Under the pieces are notes generated by a model. The model was not told the origin of the DNA. It saw nothing but the letters and a program-made list of their open reading frames with translations, and made no database searches. A program made the translations under genes and the position numbers. From NCBI GenBank assembly GCA_900546065.1, contig URBK01000021.1, positions 1 to 43,263 on the forward strand: a DNA stretch of 43,263 nt. Direction: 5' to 3'. Positions 1 to 7,986 of the stretch are shown piece by piece. Within the stretch, counting starts at the first letter, position 1; each line of letters opens with the position of its first letter. Origin of the DNA: an uncultured Alistipes sp. Its GTDB lineage: Bacteria; Bacteroidota; Bacteroidia; Bacteroidales; Rikenellaceae.

Positions 1-52
1 CATACGAGATTCGCCTTAGTCTCGTGGGCTCGGAGATGTGTATAAGAGACAG
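1..52 (+). other. Illumina Nextera i7 adapter left in the assembly
   Basis: The first 24 bases contain the end of the P7 primer followed by an 8-base index (TCGCCTTA, the N701 index as written in the primer). Next come the Nextera read-2 sequence and the Tn5 mosaic end, finishing at position 52 with ...AAGAGACAG. This is library adapter, not genome. Translated in the frame of the next gene it gives the familiar false N-terminus MYKRQ. Genomic sequence starts at 53. Confidence 0.98.
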
Positions 53-544
53 ACGATATCCCCCGCAGGTCTGGCCCTCACCTTCACCGCCGCCCTCGCC
101 TACGCCGCATACATCATCATCGTCAACAAGTCGCGCGTACGCTCGCTCCGCGGATCCAAGGTGGCATTCTGGTCGCTCGCCTCGGGCGCCCTCATCTTCT
201 TCGCCCGCACGGGATTCGGCTCGCACCTGCAAGCCATACCCTCGGCCGACGCATGGGGTCTCGTGCTGCTGCTGGCGATAGTGCCCACGGTGGTGTCGTG
301 CACATCGCTCGTGGTCTCGGTACGGTACATAGGCTCCACCGCCACATCCATCCTCGGCGCCCTCGAGCCCGTCACGGCCGTCGTATGCGGCACGCTGGTA
401 TTCGCCGAGCCCATGACGCTGCGCATATTCGCCGCCATAGTCATGATCATCGGGGCGGTGACGCTGCTCGTGGCGGCAGACTCGGTCTCGGCCCTCGGCC
501 GCAACCTGAGCAATAAAATTCGAAACAAGACGTTCAAAAGATAG
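53..544 (+). CDS. EamA/DMT-family transporter, C-terminal part
   Basis: This is the 3' part of a drug/metabolite-type inner-membrane transporter. About 163 residues remain, covering what looks like the second EamA repeat. Hydrophobic helices (LALTFTAALAYAAYIIIV, WGLVLLLAIVPTVVS, IFAAIVMIIGAVTLLV) alternate with short loops. The segment ATSILGALEPVTAVVCGTLVFAE matches the hallmark of the family, in which a second domain ends in a conserved 'LEPV' followed by 'ge'. The start is lost because the contig begins inside the gene; the apparent ATG at 38 belongs to the adapter. The stop lies 15 bases before rlmD on the same strand, so the two are probably co-transcribed. The substrate cannot be told from sequence. 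Confidence 0.88.
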   Translation, partial: TISPAGLALTFTAALAYAAYIIIVNKSRVRSLRGSKVAFWSLASGALIFFARTGFGSHLQAIPSADAWGLVLLLAIVPTVVSCTSLVVSVRYIGSTATSILGALEPVTAVVCGTLVFAEPMTLRIFAAIVMIIGAVTLLVAADSVSALGRNLSNKIRNKTFKR

Positions 545-559
545 AGTGCAGAGGAAAAT

Positions 560-1969
560 ATGGCAAGAAAAAGACATGATTACCCCATCATCGAGGCCCT
601 CGAGATAACCACCCTCGCCGCCGAAGGAAAGGCCATGGGCCGCGTCGGCGACAAGGTCGTATTCGTACCCATGACCGTCCCGGGCGACGTGGTCGACGTG
701 CAGATACGCCGCAAGCGGACACGATACATGGAGGGCAGCGTCGTACGCTTCGTGCGCCGCTCGCCCCTGCGTGTGGAGCCCTTCTGCAGCCACTTCGGTG
801 TCTGCGGCGGCTGCAAGTGGCAGAACCTCCCATACGACGAGCAGCTGCGATTCAAGACCGCACAGGTGCGCGACCAGCTCTCGCGCATAGGCAAGATCGA
901 GCTGCCCGAAGTGCGCCCGTGCCTCGGCTCGGCACGGCAGCAGTATTACCGCAACAAGCTCGAATTCACATTCTCCGACAAGCGGTGGCTCACATACGAG
1001 GAGATAGCCTCCGGCGCCGAGATCGAGCGCGAGCCCGCCCTCGGATTCCACATACCCGACAGCTTCGACAAGGTGCTCGACATCGACCGCTGCTACCTGC
1101 AGCCCGACCCCTCGAACGACATACGCAACGACACGCGCGCCTTCTGCATCGCACACGGATATACGTTCCATGACGTGCGCCGCCACGAGGGGCTCATGCG
1201 CAACATGGTCATACGCACCGCCTCCACGGGCGAGGTGATGGTCATAGTGGTCTTCGCCGAGGATGACCGCCAGCGCATCACCGCCCTGCTGGACCACATG
1301 TCGGAGCGCTTCCCGCAGATCACGTCGCTCTACTACGTCGTCAACACCAAGCTCAACGACTCGATCTCCGACCTGCAGCACACGCTCTACCGCGGCCGCG
1401 AGCATATCCTCGAGCGCATGGAGGGGCTCCTTTTCCGCGTGGGGCCCAAATCATTCTACCAGACAAACTCCGAGCAGGCATACGAGCTATACAAGGTTGC
1501 GCGAGGCTTCGCCGCCCTGACCGGCACCGAGACCCTCTACGACCTCTATACCGGCACGGGCACCATAGCCAACTTCTGCGCCGCGGCCGCACGCTCGGTC
1601 ATAGGCGTGGAGTATGTCCCCGAGGCCATCGAGGATGCGCGCCTCAACTCCGAGGCAAACGGCATACGCAATACGCGCTTCTATGCCGGCGACATGAAGG
1701 ATGTGCTCAACGACGACTTCATCGCCCGTAACGGCCAGCCCGACGTCATGATCCTCGACCCGCCGCGTGCGGGTGTCGACCCCCGCGTCATCGAGGTCAT
1801 ACTGCGCGCCGCGCCCGAGCGTATAGTCTACGTCAGCTGCAACCCCGCAACGCAGGCACGCGATTTGTCCCTTCTCGATGCGGCCTACCGCGTCACCGCC
1901 GTGCAGCCCGTCGACATGTTCCCCCACACCCACCATGTGGAGAATGTCGTGCGCCTCGACCGCCGGTAG
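560..1969 (+). CDS. rlmD: 23S rRNA (uracil-C5)-methyltransferase, RlmD/RumA family
   Basis: This SAM-dependent enzyme makes 5-methyluridine in 23S rRNA (U1939 in E. coli numbering). It has 469 residues, the usual family length. Visible parts are an N-terminal TRAM-like beta domain (about 1-70), a 4Fe-4S site at C76, C82, C85 and C178 with the RlmD spacing, and a Rossmann methyltransferase domain. The latter has LYDLYTGTGTIANF as SAM motif, DPPRAGVD, the catalytic nucleophile C427 in YVSCNPATQ, and the general base E461 in HHVEN. The ATG at 560 fits the TRAM start. Bacteroidales often carry more than one RumA-like paralogue, so the exact target uridine (U1939, U747 or a tRNA) is family inference. 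Confidence 0.93.
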   Translation: MARKRHDYPIIEALEITTLAAEGKAMGRVGDKVVFVPMTVPGDVVDVQIRRKRTRYMEGSVVRFVRRSPLRVEPFCSHFGVCGGCKWQNLPYDEQLRFKTAQVRDQLSRIGKIELPEVRPCLGSARQQYYRNKLEFTFSDKRWLTYEEIASGAEIEREPALGFHIPDSFDKVLDIDRCYLQPDPSNDIRNDTRAFCIAHGYTFHDVRRHEGLMRNMVIRTASTGEVMVIVVFAEDDRQRITALLDHMSERFPQITSLYYVVNTKLNDSISDLQHTLYRGREHILERMEGLLFRVGPKSFYQTNSEQAYELYKVARGFAALTGTETLYDLYTGTGTIANFCAAAARSVIGVEYVPEAIEDARLNSEANGIRNTRFYAGDMKDVLNDDFIARNGQPDVMILDPPRAGVDPRVIEVILRAAPERIVYVSCNPATQARDLSLLDAAYRVTAVQPVDMFPHTHHVENVVRLDRR

Positions 1970-2025
1970 ACCCCACAACGCAACTTTTCTAACCAACACC
2001 ATAAACACCTAAATATCCCAAGACT

Positions 2026-2724
2026 ATGAAAAGGATGTTATTGATGGCCGCAGCCGCCCTTATGGCGTTCACGGCCGCCACGGCACAGGATTTCGGAGAG
2101 ACGATCCCCAGCGTAACGGTCAACGGGTCGTCACAGCTAAAGGTTACGCCCGACATACTCTATCTGTCGATCAGCCTCGACGAGAGCGACTCGAAGGGCA
2201 AGATCACGCTCGACGAGCAGCGCAAGGCCATGTTCAGCGCCCTGCGCAAGTGCGGCATCAACATCGAGAAGCAGCTCAGCGTAGCCGACATGTCGAGCTC
2301 GTTCTTCAAGCGCCGCTCGTCGCTTTCGTCGTCGCAGTACGAGTTGAAGGTATCCACGGCAGACGAGGCCCGCAAGGTATTCGATGTGCTCAACGCCGCA
2401 GGCATCACCAACGTCGACCTGACGCGCGTGGCCTGCTCGAAACTGGACGAGTACCGCACCGAAGCCCGCATGGCCGCCATACGCAACGCCAAGGAGCGTG
2501 CCGAGCAGCTGGCCGGAGCCATCGGGCAGTCGATAGGCCCCTGCTACGAGATCACCGACTACACGACCGACACCCAGCCCGTCGCCATGCGTGCAAACCT
2601 CATGATGAAGAACTCGATGGCCACCGACGAGGCCATGGCCGCAGGCGCCGAGCCCGAGGTCGACATCAAGCAGATGACTATCACCTACAACGTCTCGGCA
2701 CGTTTCGTGCTCAACACCAAGTAA
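2026..2724 (+). CDS. SIMPL (DUF541) domain protein, periplasmic
   Basis: A 232-residue exported protein. It starts with a clear signal peptide (MKRMLLMAAAALMAFTAATA followed by Q, cleavage near residue 20). The rest is a SIMPL domain: VTVNGSSQLKVTPDILYLSI near the front, the central YELKVSTADEARKVFDVL, the helix MAAIRNAKERAEQLAGAIGQ, and the closing MTITYNVSARFVL strand. SIMPL proteins form oligomeric cage-like assemblies in some bacteria and are poorly understood functionally. The gene stands alone between rlmD and a terminator hairpin. No TAnnTTTG promoter is evident in the 56-base gap, so transcription from the rlmD side is possible. Confidence 0.88.
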   Translation: MKRMLLMAAAALMAFTAATAQDFGETIPSVTVNGSSQLKVTPDILYLSISLDESDSKGKITLDEQRKAMFSALRKCGINIEKQLSVADMSSSFFKRRSSLSSSQYELKVSTADEARKVFDVLNAAGITNVDLTRVACSKLDEYRTEARMAAIRNAKERAEQLAGAIGQSIGPCYEITDYTTDTQPVAMRANLMMKNSMATDEAMAAGAEPEVDIKQMTITYNVSARFVLNTK

Positions 2725-2770
2725 CCGCACAGACAGTGCCGCCGACGGCTGCGCCGCACGTAAGGCATTA

Positions 2771-2810
2771 CGGGCGGAAGGTCTCCCCGAAAGAGATCTC
2801 CCGCCCGTTT
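2771..2810 (+). terminator. Hairpin downstream of the SIMPL gene
   Basis: Arms CGGGCGGAAGGTCTC and GAGATCTCCCGCCCG pair over 15 positions with two mismatches around the loop CCCGAAA, followed by only TTT. It sits 46 bases after the SIMPL stop and between convergent genes, so a terminator role is likely, although the U-tract is short. Confidence 0.6.
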
Positions 2811-2892
2811 CCGTATGGCGTCTCCGTATATTGTTCCGTATATTGTTGTTCAGTATGGCGTTTCCTGCGCCCCGCGCGGCATGCGGGCGGCA

Positions 2893-4239
2893 TCAGCCCC
2901 CGAGCAGCATGTTGATGATGGCACCCGTGGCCATATCGCGCGCAAGGGCCGCAACCAGAGGCCGCGACTTGCGCAGCAGGCTCTTGACCCCCACCTTGTT
3001 GCGCTGCCTCAGCCGAGACACCACCTCGTGCCAGAACGTATTGACATAGTAGTCGGGCAGCGCCACGATGTCGTTTATAATCTTGTCGTAGTCGATCCTG
3101 CGGAACAGCAGAACCAGATCCTCCTCCATGAACTGGTCCTGCCACTGCCGCACAACATCGAGTATGCGTTCGTAATCCTCGCGCGCATGGTTGTTGTCGA
3201 TGGCGAAGGCGTAATCCACCAGCTCGCCCTGAGGCATGTTGAACCGTCGGTTGCGAAGCAGGCCGTCTATCGTGCCGGCCACATATCCGCGTGCCCGCGC
3301 CGCATTGATGCCCGTGCCCGCGCCGCCGTAAGCCATCGAGATAAAGCGCGCCGTGAGCAGCAGGCTCTGTTTCTCGCCATGTATGCGGAACAGCAGCGTC
3401 CTCAATACCGGTATCCGGCGGCTTCCGGTCTCCATGTCGCGGCGCGCCACAACCCAGCAGGCCATGCCCGACAGGGCCGCATCCCCGCCCGCGGCAGGCA
3501 CCGCCGGCCCCTTTGGCGCCGATCTACGTACCGGCATTTTCTTCGCCGCCGCACCCTGCACGCCGCCCGCCGGAGATACGCCCTGCGGGGCAGCCGCCGC
3601 CGCGGCAGTCGCCACGCGGCAGAACGAGAGTCCGCACCACTCCGACCACGGGCCCGCAACCTCGGCCGCGGCCGCCGCGAAGGGCTGCTCGTAAGCCCCG
3701 CACGTCTCGACCATCATGACGGGTTCGCCCACGCTCACCCAGTGGCGCCGCACCTCGGCCAGATGCGCCGCCGACGTTGTCGACCGCAGGTAGAGCTGCG
3801 CCAACGCCTCGCCCGCATCGGCCACGCGGCACGTGACGTAACGTCCACCCTCCCCGCGCACCCTGAGCGGCACCGACGCCATGCGACAGAGCAGATCCTC
3901 GGGCCACGCCACACCCTCGGCGGCATAGACCTCCATACGCACCTCTACACGGTAGAGGTTGGCCCCGTTGCTGAAGATGCGGCTGCGGGCGCGCGCCGCC
4001 ACGACACCCTCCGAGACGGGGTACATCGCCGGCATGTGCACCGCATTGTCGGCACGGCAGAATATATCCTCGTTGCGGCAGTAGTCACGATAGGAGATGT
4101 CGCGCCGACCCACACGCCCGAAGTTGCGCATGAACTCATTGGGCGAGGGGTTGGCGAAGTAGGGCTTCACCAGCTTGTACGACTCCTCACTCACGAGTCC
4201 GCGGCAGTCGACCACGGGGTATTGTACCGTAACCAGCAT
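2893..4239 (-). CDS. Unrecognised 448-residue protein with Ala-rich linker
   Basis: I do not recognise this protein. It starts MLVTVQYPVVDCRGLVSEES with no signal peptide and no convincing membrane helix. Residues 1-200 look like a mixed alpha/beta domain with several cysteines (EDIFCRADNAVH, MMVETCGAYEQ). Residues 200-255 are an Ala/Pro/Gly-rich linker. The C-terminal part (about 265-448) is mostly helical and conserved in appearance (DYERILDVVRQWQDQF, DYDKIINDIVALPDYYVNTF, LLRKSRPLVAAL, ending in IINMLLGG). Two domains joined by a flexible linker is the simplest reading. The frame is open and codon use is host-like, so it is a genuine gene. It is transcribed alone, divergently from the 4696 operon, from a good promoter about 260 bases upstream. 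The leader contains an intrinsic terminator right before the start. Confidence 0.75.
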   Translation of the reverse strand: MLVTVQYPVVDCRGLVSEESYKLVKPYFANPSPNEFMRNFGRVGRRDISYRDYCRNEDIFCRADNAVHMPAMYPVSEGVVAARARSRIFSNGANLYRVEVRMEVYAAEGVAWPEDLLCRMASVPLRVRGEGGRYVTCRVADAGEALAQLYLRSTTSAAHLAEVRRHWVSVGEPVMMVETCGAYEQPFAAAAAEVAGPWSEWCGLSFCRVATAAAAAAPQGVSPAGGVQGAAAKKMPVRRSAPKGPAVPAAGGDAALSGMACWVVARRDMETGSRRIPVLRTLLFRIHGEKQSLLLTARFISMAYGGAGTGINAARARGYVAGTIDGLLRNRRFNMPQGELVDYAFAIDNNHAREDYERILDVVRQWQDQFMEEDLVLLFRRIDYDKIINDIVALPDYYVNTFWHEVVSRLRQRNKVGVKSLLRKSRPLVAALARDMATGAIINMLLGG

Positions 4240-4251
4240 AACGAATCATCG

Positions 4252-4285
4252 AAAAAACAGGAGGAATGTGGATACGTTCCTCCTG
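4252..4285 (-). terminator. Intrinsic terminator in the leader (possible attenuator)
   Basis: On the minus strand the perfect 9-bp arms CAGGAGGAA and TTCCTCCTG enclose a 10-base loop and are followed directly by TTTTTT. The only downstream gene is the 448-residue protein, whose ATG is 12 bases past the U-tract. No minus-strand gene lies upstream for it to terminate, so conditional read-through (attenuation) is the natural interpretation. Confidence 0.7.
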
Positions 4286-4351
4286 AGCTTCAAGGGCATG
4301 ACATTGCCTTTAAAACAAATCAAATTGATATAATTTGACCCTTGATCGGAA

Positions 4352-4423
4352 TCACCCCGTCAGTCGTATATCCGCACAATACATACAGATGCCCTCTTGA
4401 TCCGCGCTTTCGCGGACAGTCAT
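4352..4423 (-). CDS. Possible 23-residue leader peptide
   Basis: A short frame in the leader of the 448-residue gene encodes MTVRESADQEG then ICMYCADIRLTG. It starts about 68 bases after the predicted transcript start and spans the small 6-bp tetraloop hairpin. There is no ribosome binding site and no family match I know. It is listed because coupling of a leader peptide to the downstream terminator is a plausible control mechanism. It may equally be chance. Confidence 0.2.
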   Translation of the reverse strand: MTVRESADQEGICMYCADIRLTG

Positions 4424-4497
4424 CCCTCGTGCCGCACGCGGCGGCCGCGGGAAAAGATGTCGCGCACGGCGACTGCGGCGGACTCGCGATCCTGTGA

Positions 4498-4528
4498 CAA
4501 AGATACGAATAAACAAGGGCAAAAACAA
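4498..4528 (-). promoter_or_regulatory. Bacteroidales promoter for the 448-residue gene
   Basis: On the minus strand a TATCTTTG box (4498-4505) lies 20 bases after TTG (4526-4528), matching the Bacteroidetes sigma-ABfr consensus. The transcript would start near 4491, giving a leader of about 250 nt. Confidence 0.65.
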
Positions 4529-4643
4529 GCCCGACGCGGGAGCAAATGCAGGTTTGCCTGCCACGTCGGGGCCGGAACGGCGCAAAACGGGACTTTGAAT
4601 CCGATTTTGTCCGCCGCCGTGGGGCCGTCTCGTGCAAAATTGC

Positions 4644-4651
4644 TAACTTTG
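4644..4651 (+). promoter_or_regulatory. Promoter -7 box for the MBL-to-maf operon
   Basis: TAACTTTG fits TAnnTTTG and lies 45 bases before the ATG at 4696. No good TTTG box is seen at the expected distance upstream, so the assignment rests on the -7 box. Confidence 0.5.
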
Positions 4652-4695
4652 ACCCGTATAACCGGCGTCATGCGACGCCCAAAGAAGACTTTGCA

Positions 4696-5367
4696 ATGAT
4701 AAAGATAGCACGAATGGTATTCAACCCCATACAGGAGAATACCTACGTTGTGTGGGACCACACCCTCGAGGCCGCCGTCATCGACGCCGGCAACACGAAC
4801 GAGCGCGAAAACCATACCCTCGAGAACTTCATCGCCGAGCGGGGCCTCAAACCCGTACTCGCACTCAACACACACGGGCACTTCGACCATACGATGGGTG
4901 TGGAGTTCCTGCGCCGCCGCTACGGCGTACCCTTCGCCCTCTCCTCGCGCGACGGCTTCCTGCTCGAGACGGCGGGTGTGGGGGCCGAGCTCTTCGGCGT
5001 GCATGCGGGCCCCATGCCCCAGACAATAGACATCGACCTCGACGGCCGCGACACCATCTCCTTCGGGGAGACGACCCTCGACATCATCGCCACACCCGGA
5101 CATACGCCCGGACACGTGGTCTTCCACCACCCCGCCGCCAAGATCCTATTTACGGGCGACACGCTCTTCCGCGAGTCGATCGGCCGCACCGACATGCCCG
5201 GCGGAGACTATACGTGGATCATGCGTTCGATCCTCGACAAGATCATGCCGCTGGGCGACGACGTGAAGATATATCCGGGACACGGCGACCAGAGCGACCT
5301 CGGGCACGAGGCCCTCTACAACCCCTTCATCGTCGAGGTGCTAAACAACGAGGTGCGGTATGAATAG
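4696..5367 (+). CDS. Metallo-beta-lactamase-fold hydrolase, glyoxalase II-like
   Basis: A 223-residue cytoplasmic hydrolase of the metallo-beta-lactamase fold. The metal-binding motif reads THGHFDHT. Later ligands are in TPGHTPGH, in FTGDTLF (bridging Asp) and in YPGHGDQS (final His). The length and the FTGDTLF...GRTD segment resemble the YcbL/glyoxalase II-like subgroup, whose members hydrolyse S-lactoylglutathione or related thioesters. Bacteroidales lack glutathione, so the true substrate is unknown. The ATG at 4696 was chosen because IKIARMVFNPIQENTYVV is the conserved N-terminus; the longer frame upstream is non-coding. It is the first gene of an operon and overlaps the next gene by 8 bases. 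Confidence 0.88.
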   Translation: MIKIARMVFNPIQENTYVVWDHTLEAAVIDAGNTNERENHTLENFIAERGLKPVLALNTHGHFDHTMGVEFLRRRYGVPFALSSRDGFLLETAGVGAELFGVHAGPMPQTIDIDLDGRDTISFGETTLDIIATPGHTPGHVVFHHPAAKILFTGDTLFRESIGRTDMPGGDYTWIMRSILDKIMPLGDDVKIYPGHGDQSDLGHEALYNPFIVEVLNNEVRYE

Positions 5368-6118
5368 GCTGCTGCACAGGCTTCTCTACCGGCTGCTGCC
5401 GCTGCGCGCATACCTGCTCGCCGTCAGCCGCCTCTACTTCCTCACGCTGGCCCTCGGGCTCGGCCGCCACACCCGCGCACTGGAGTATGCCTACCACCTG
5501 CCCCGGCTGCTGCGCCCCGGCGACACGGCCATCGACATAGGGGCCAACCTCGGATACTATACGCGGCCCATGTCGCGCATCGTCGGCCCCGAGGGACGGG
5601 TCTATGCCGTGGAGCCCGTACCCGTAATCTGCGAGGTGCTGCGCCGCAACCTTCGCGGCCGCGACAACGTCCACATCCTCAACTGCGCCCTCGGCGACGG
5701 CGACCGCCCCGTCGAGATGGCCAACGACTCGGTTGCCGCGGCCGGATACTTCGGCACGGGACGCAACTTCGTCGACGACGGCCGCAACGCCCGTGGCGAC
5801 GCCATACGCTTCAAGGCGCAGATGCGGCGCGGAAGCTCGCTCTTCGCCGATGTGGACCGCATAGACTTCATAAAGTGCGACATCGAGGGTTACGAGTGTG
5901 TCGTTCTGGGGGAGATGATGCCCCTCGTGCGGCGCCACCACCCCACGATCCTCGTCGAGAGCGGCGGCGACAACCGCCGGAGCCTTATCGCGCAGTTCGG
6001 CAGCGAGGGATACGCACCCTTCACCCTCGGCGACGACGGACGCGAACACCCCCTCGACACGGCCGCCGATGACGGCCGCGACATAATATTCCGTTACAAA
6101 GAGCCTATCGAACAATGA
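5360..6118 (+). CDS. FkbM-family SAM-dependent methyltransferase
   Basis: A 252-residue methyltransferase of the FkbM family, which O-methylates sugars or small molecules in known members. The SAM motif is [13 protein letters not shown] (about residues 55-67), followed by [19 protein letters not shown] and, after an insertion, the FkbM-typical [18 protein letters not shown]. The N-terminal Arg/Leu-rich stretch may be a short amphipathic membrane-binding segment. It overlaps the hydrolase upstream by 8 bases and trmD downstream by 4 (ATGA), so translation is probably coupled. The substrate is not predictable. Its place beside lpxB might suggest glycolipid modification, but that is weak inference. 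Confidence 0.85.
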   Translation: MNRLLHRLLYRLLPLRAYLLAVSRLYFLTLALGLGRHTRALEYAYHLPRLLRPGDTAIDIGANLGYYTRPMSRIVGPEGRVYAVEPVPVICEVLRRNLRGRDNVHILNCALGDGDRPVEMANDSVAAAGYFGTGRNFVDDGRNARGDAIRFKAQMRRGSSLFADVDRIDFIKCDIEGYECVVLGEMMPLVRRHHPTILVESGGDNRRSLIAQFGSEGYAPFTLGDDGREHPLDTAADDGRDIIFRYKEPIEQ

Positions 6119-6801
6119 GAATAGACATCATAACCGTAGTACCCGAGCTGGTCGCCTCGCCCCTGAACGAGTCGATCCTCAAGCGGGCGCAGGAGAAGGG
6201 TCTCGTCCAGATCGTCATCCACAACCTGCGCGACTACACCTTCGACCGCCGCCGCACCGTCGACGACTACCCCTTCGGCGGGGAGGCGGGCATGGTGATG
6301 AAGCCCGAACCGATATTCCGCGCCATCGAGCAGCTGCAGAGCGAGCGCACGTATGACGAGGTTATATACACCTCGCCCGACGGCATACAGTACAACCAGC
6401 ACGAGGCCAACCGCCTCTCGACGCTCGAGAACATCATCATCCTCTGCGGACACTACAAGGGTGTCGACCAGCGCGTGCGCGACCACCTGATCACGCGCGA
6501 GATCTCCATAGGCGACTATGTGCTGACGGGGGGCGAGCTGGCCGCATGCATCATCGCCGACTCGGTCGTGCGCATCATCCCCGGGGCCATCGGCGACGAG
6601 GCGTCGGCACTCACCGACTCGTTTCAGGACAACCTGCTCGCGCCGCCCGTATATACGCGGCCCGCGGAGTTCCGCGGCTGGCGCGTGCCCGGCGTGCTGC
6701 TGTCGGGCAACTTCGCCGAGATAGAGAAGTGGCAGGACGACCAAGCGTGGGAGCGCACCCGCCGCCTGCGCCCCGACCTTCTGGAGAACGGCAAGGAGTA
6801 A
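6115..6801 (+). CDS. trmD: tRNA (guanine37-N1)-methyltransferase
   Basis: TrmD methylates N1 of G37 next to the anticodon, preventing +1 frameshifting. The 228-residue length is standard. The deep trefoil-knot SAM site is recognisable in [16 protein letters not shown] and [19 protein letters not shown]. The N-terminal [12 protein letters not shown] and the [14 protein letters not shown]-terminal segment are also family hallmarks. It begins within the stop of the FkbM gene (ATGA overlap). Its usual rimM/rpsP/rplS neighbours are absent, which is common in Bacteroidales. Confidence 0.96.
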   Translation: MRIDIITVVPELVASPLNESILKRAQEKGLVQIVIHNLRDYTFDRRRTVDDYPFGGEAGMVMKPEPIFRAIEQLQSERTYDEVIYTSPDGIQYNQHEANRLSTLENIIILCGHYKGVDQRVRDHLITREISIGDYVLTGGELAACIIADSVVRIIPGAIGDEASALTDSFQDNLLAPPVYTRPAEFRGWRVPGVLLSGNFAEIEKWQDDQAWERTRRLRPDLLENGKE

Positions 6802-6824
6802 GGCGGCATAAATTCGGATTCACT

Positions 6825-7973
6825 ATGCGATACTACCTTATAGCCGGCGAGCCTTCGGGCGACCTGCACGGCGCCAACCTTATGCGCGGCATCCTCAAGG
6901 CCGATGCCGATGCCGTATTCCGTTTCTGGGGCGGCGACATGATGGCCGCGGCGGGCGGAGCCCAAAACCTCGCCAAGCACTACCGCGACACCTCATTCTT
7001 CGGCATCGCCGAGGTCGTGCGCAACCTGCCGACGATACTCGGGCAGTTCGGCGAGTGCCGCCGCGACATCGAACGCTTCGCGCCCGACGTGCTCATACTG
7101 ATCGACTACCCGGGCTTCAACCTCCGCATGGCACGTTTCGCACACGAACGCGGCATCCCCGTCTTCTACTACATCGCACCCAAGGTGTGGGCATGGAAGG
7201 AGTGGCGCGTTAGGCAGCTGCGGCGATATGTCGACCGTCTCTACACGATATTCCCATTCGAGGGGGAGTATTTCCGTTCGAAGGGCATCGAGCCCCACTT
7301 CGCGGGCAACCCCTTGGCCGACGCCATAGCCGCACGACGCCCCTCGTTCCCCTCGCCCGGGCAGTTCCGCCGCGACCACGGACTCGACAGCCGCCCCATC
7401 GTGGCGCTGCTCGCAGGCAGCCGCCGCAGCGAGATACGCGCCAACCTCAAATTCATGGCCCACATCGCACGACGCATGCCCGACCGGCAGTTTGTCGTGG
7501 CGGGGGTGTCGTGGATCGAGCGCGCGGAGTATGACCGTATGACCCGGGACATGCCCGTGGCGACCGTATGCGACGCCACATACGAGCTTCTAAGCATCTC
7601 CGAGGCGGCCGTCGTCACATCGGGCACGGCCACACTCGAGACAGCCCTGCTCGGCATCCCCGAACTTGTCGTCTACGGCGTGCCGTGGATCTACGAGAAG
7701 CTCAAGCCCTACGTTCTCAAGATACCCTATGTCTCGCTCGTAAACCTCAACCTCGGCTTCGAGGCCGTGCGCGAGATGGTGGAGCACAACCCCTCGCCCG
7801 CCGAGGCCGAGGCCGAGCTGCGGGCAATACTCCCGGGCGGCGCGCGGCGCGAAAGCATGCTGCGCGACTTCGACCGCCTGCGCGAGATGATGGGGCGCGA
7901 GGGGGTCAGCGACCGCCTCGCCGCCGACATGGTAGCCGCACTCCGTACGCAGAAGACCTCAGGCAAACGATAA
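6825..7973 (+). CDS. lpxB: Lipid-A-disaccharide synthase
   Basis: LpxB (GT19) joins UDP-2,3-diacylglucosamine and lipid X to give the lipid A disaccharide at the inner face of the cytoplasmic membrane. The ATG at 6825 gives 382 residues, the normal size. MRYYLIAGEPSGDLHGANLM is the conserved start; VWAWKEWRVRQLRRYVD, AGSRRSEI and the C-terminal TSGTATLETALLGIPELVVY segment are typical. The longer frame upstream overlaps trmD and is rejected. It lies 23 bases after trmD and 13 bases before the FAA hydrolase, so it belongs to the same operon. Presence of lpxB and kdsC shows a lipid A/Kdo-making Gram-negative host. Confidence 0.95.
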   Translation: MRYYLIAGEPSGDLHGANLMRGILKADADAVFRFWGGDMMAAAGGAQNLAKHYRDTSFFGIAEVVRNLPTILGQFGECRRDIERFAPDVLILIDYPGFNLRMARFAHERGIPVFYYIAPKVWAWKEWRVRQLRRYVDRLYTIFPFEGEYFRSKGIEPHFAGNPLADAIAARRPSFPSPGQFRRDHGLDSRPIVALLAGSRRSEIRANLKFMAHIARRMPDRQFVVAGVSWIERAEYDRMTRDMPVATVCDATYELLSISEAAVVTSGTATLETALLGIPELVVYGVPWIYEKLKPYVLKIPYVSLVNLNLGFEAVREMVEHNPSPAEAEAELRAILPGGARRESMLRDFDRLREMMGREGVSDRLAADMVAALRTQKTSGKR

Positions 7974-7986
7974 TACGACAAAGAGT

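Larger units (their letters stand above)
4240..4695. other. Divergent intergenic region with long structured leader
   Basis: This 456-base region separates the divergent genes at 4239 (minus) and 4696 (plus). It holds one promoter for each direction. The minus-strand leader has several inverted repeats: TCCGCG/CGCGGA with an AAAG tetraloop at 4401-4416, a 7-bp TCAAATT/AATTTGA repeat at 4320-4338, an imperfect AAGGGCA/TGCCTTT repeat at 4291-4311, and a terminator-type hairpin at 4252-4285. A 23-codon open frame (4352-4423, minus) lies inside it. No conserved gene is visible. Confidence 0.7.

Noticed and set aside
2815..4338. A 507-codon plus-strand frame opposite the unknown 448-residue gene
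   Set aside because: The minus-strand frame has balanced protein composition and normal codon positions; the plus frame is Arg/His-rich and has no recognisable part.
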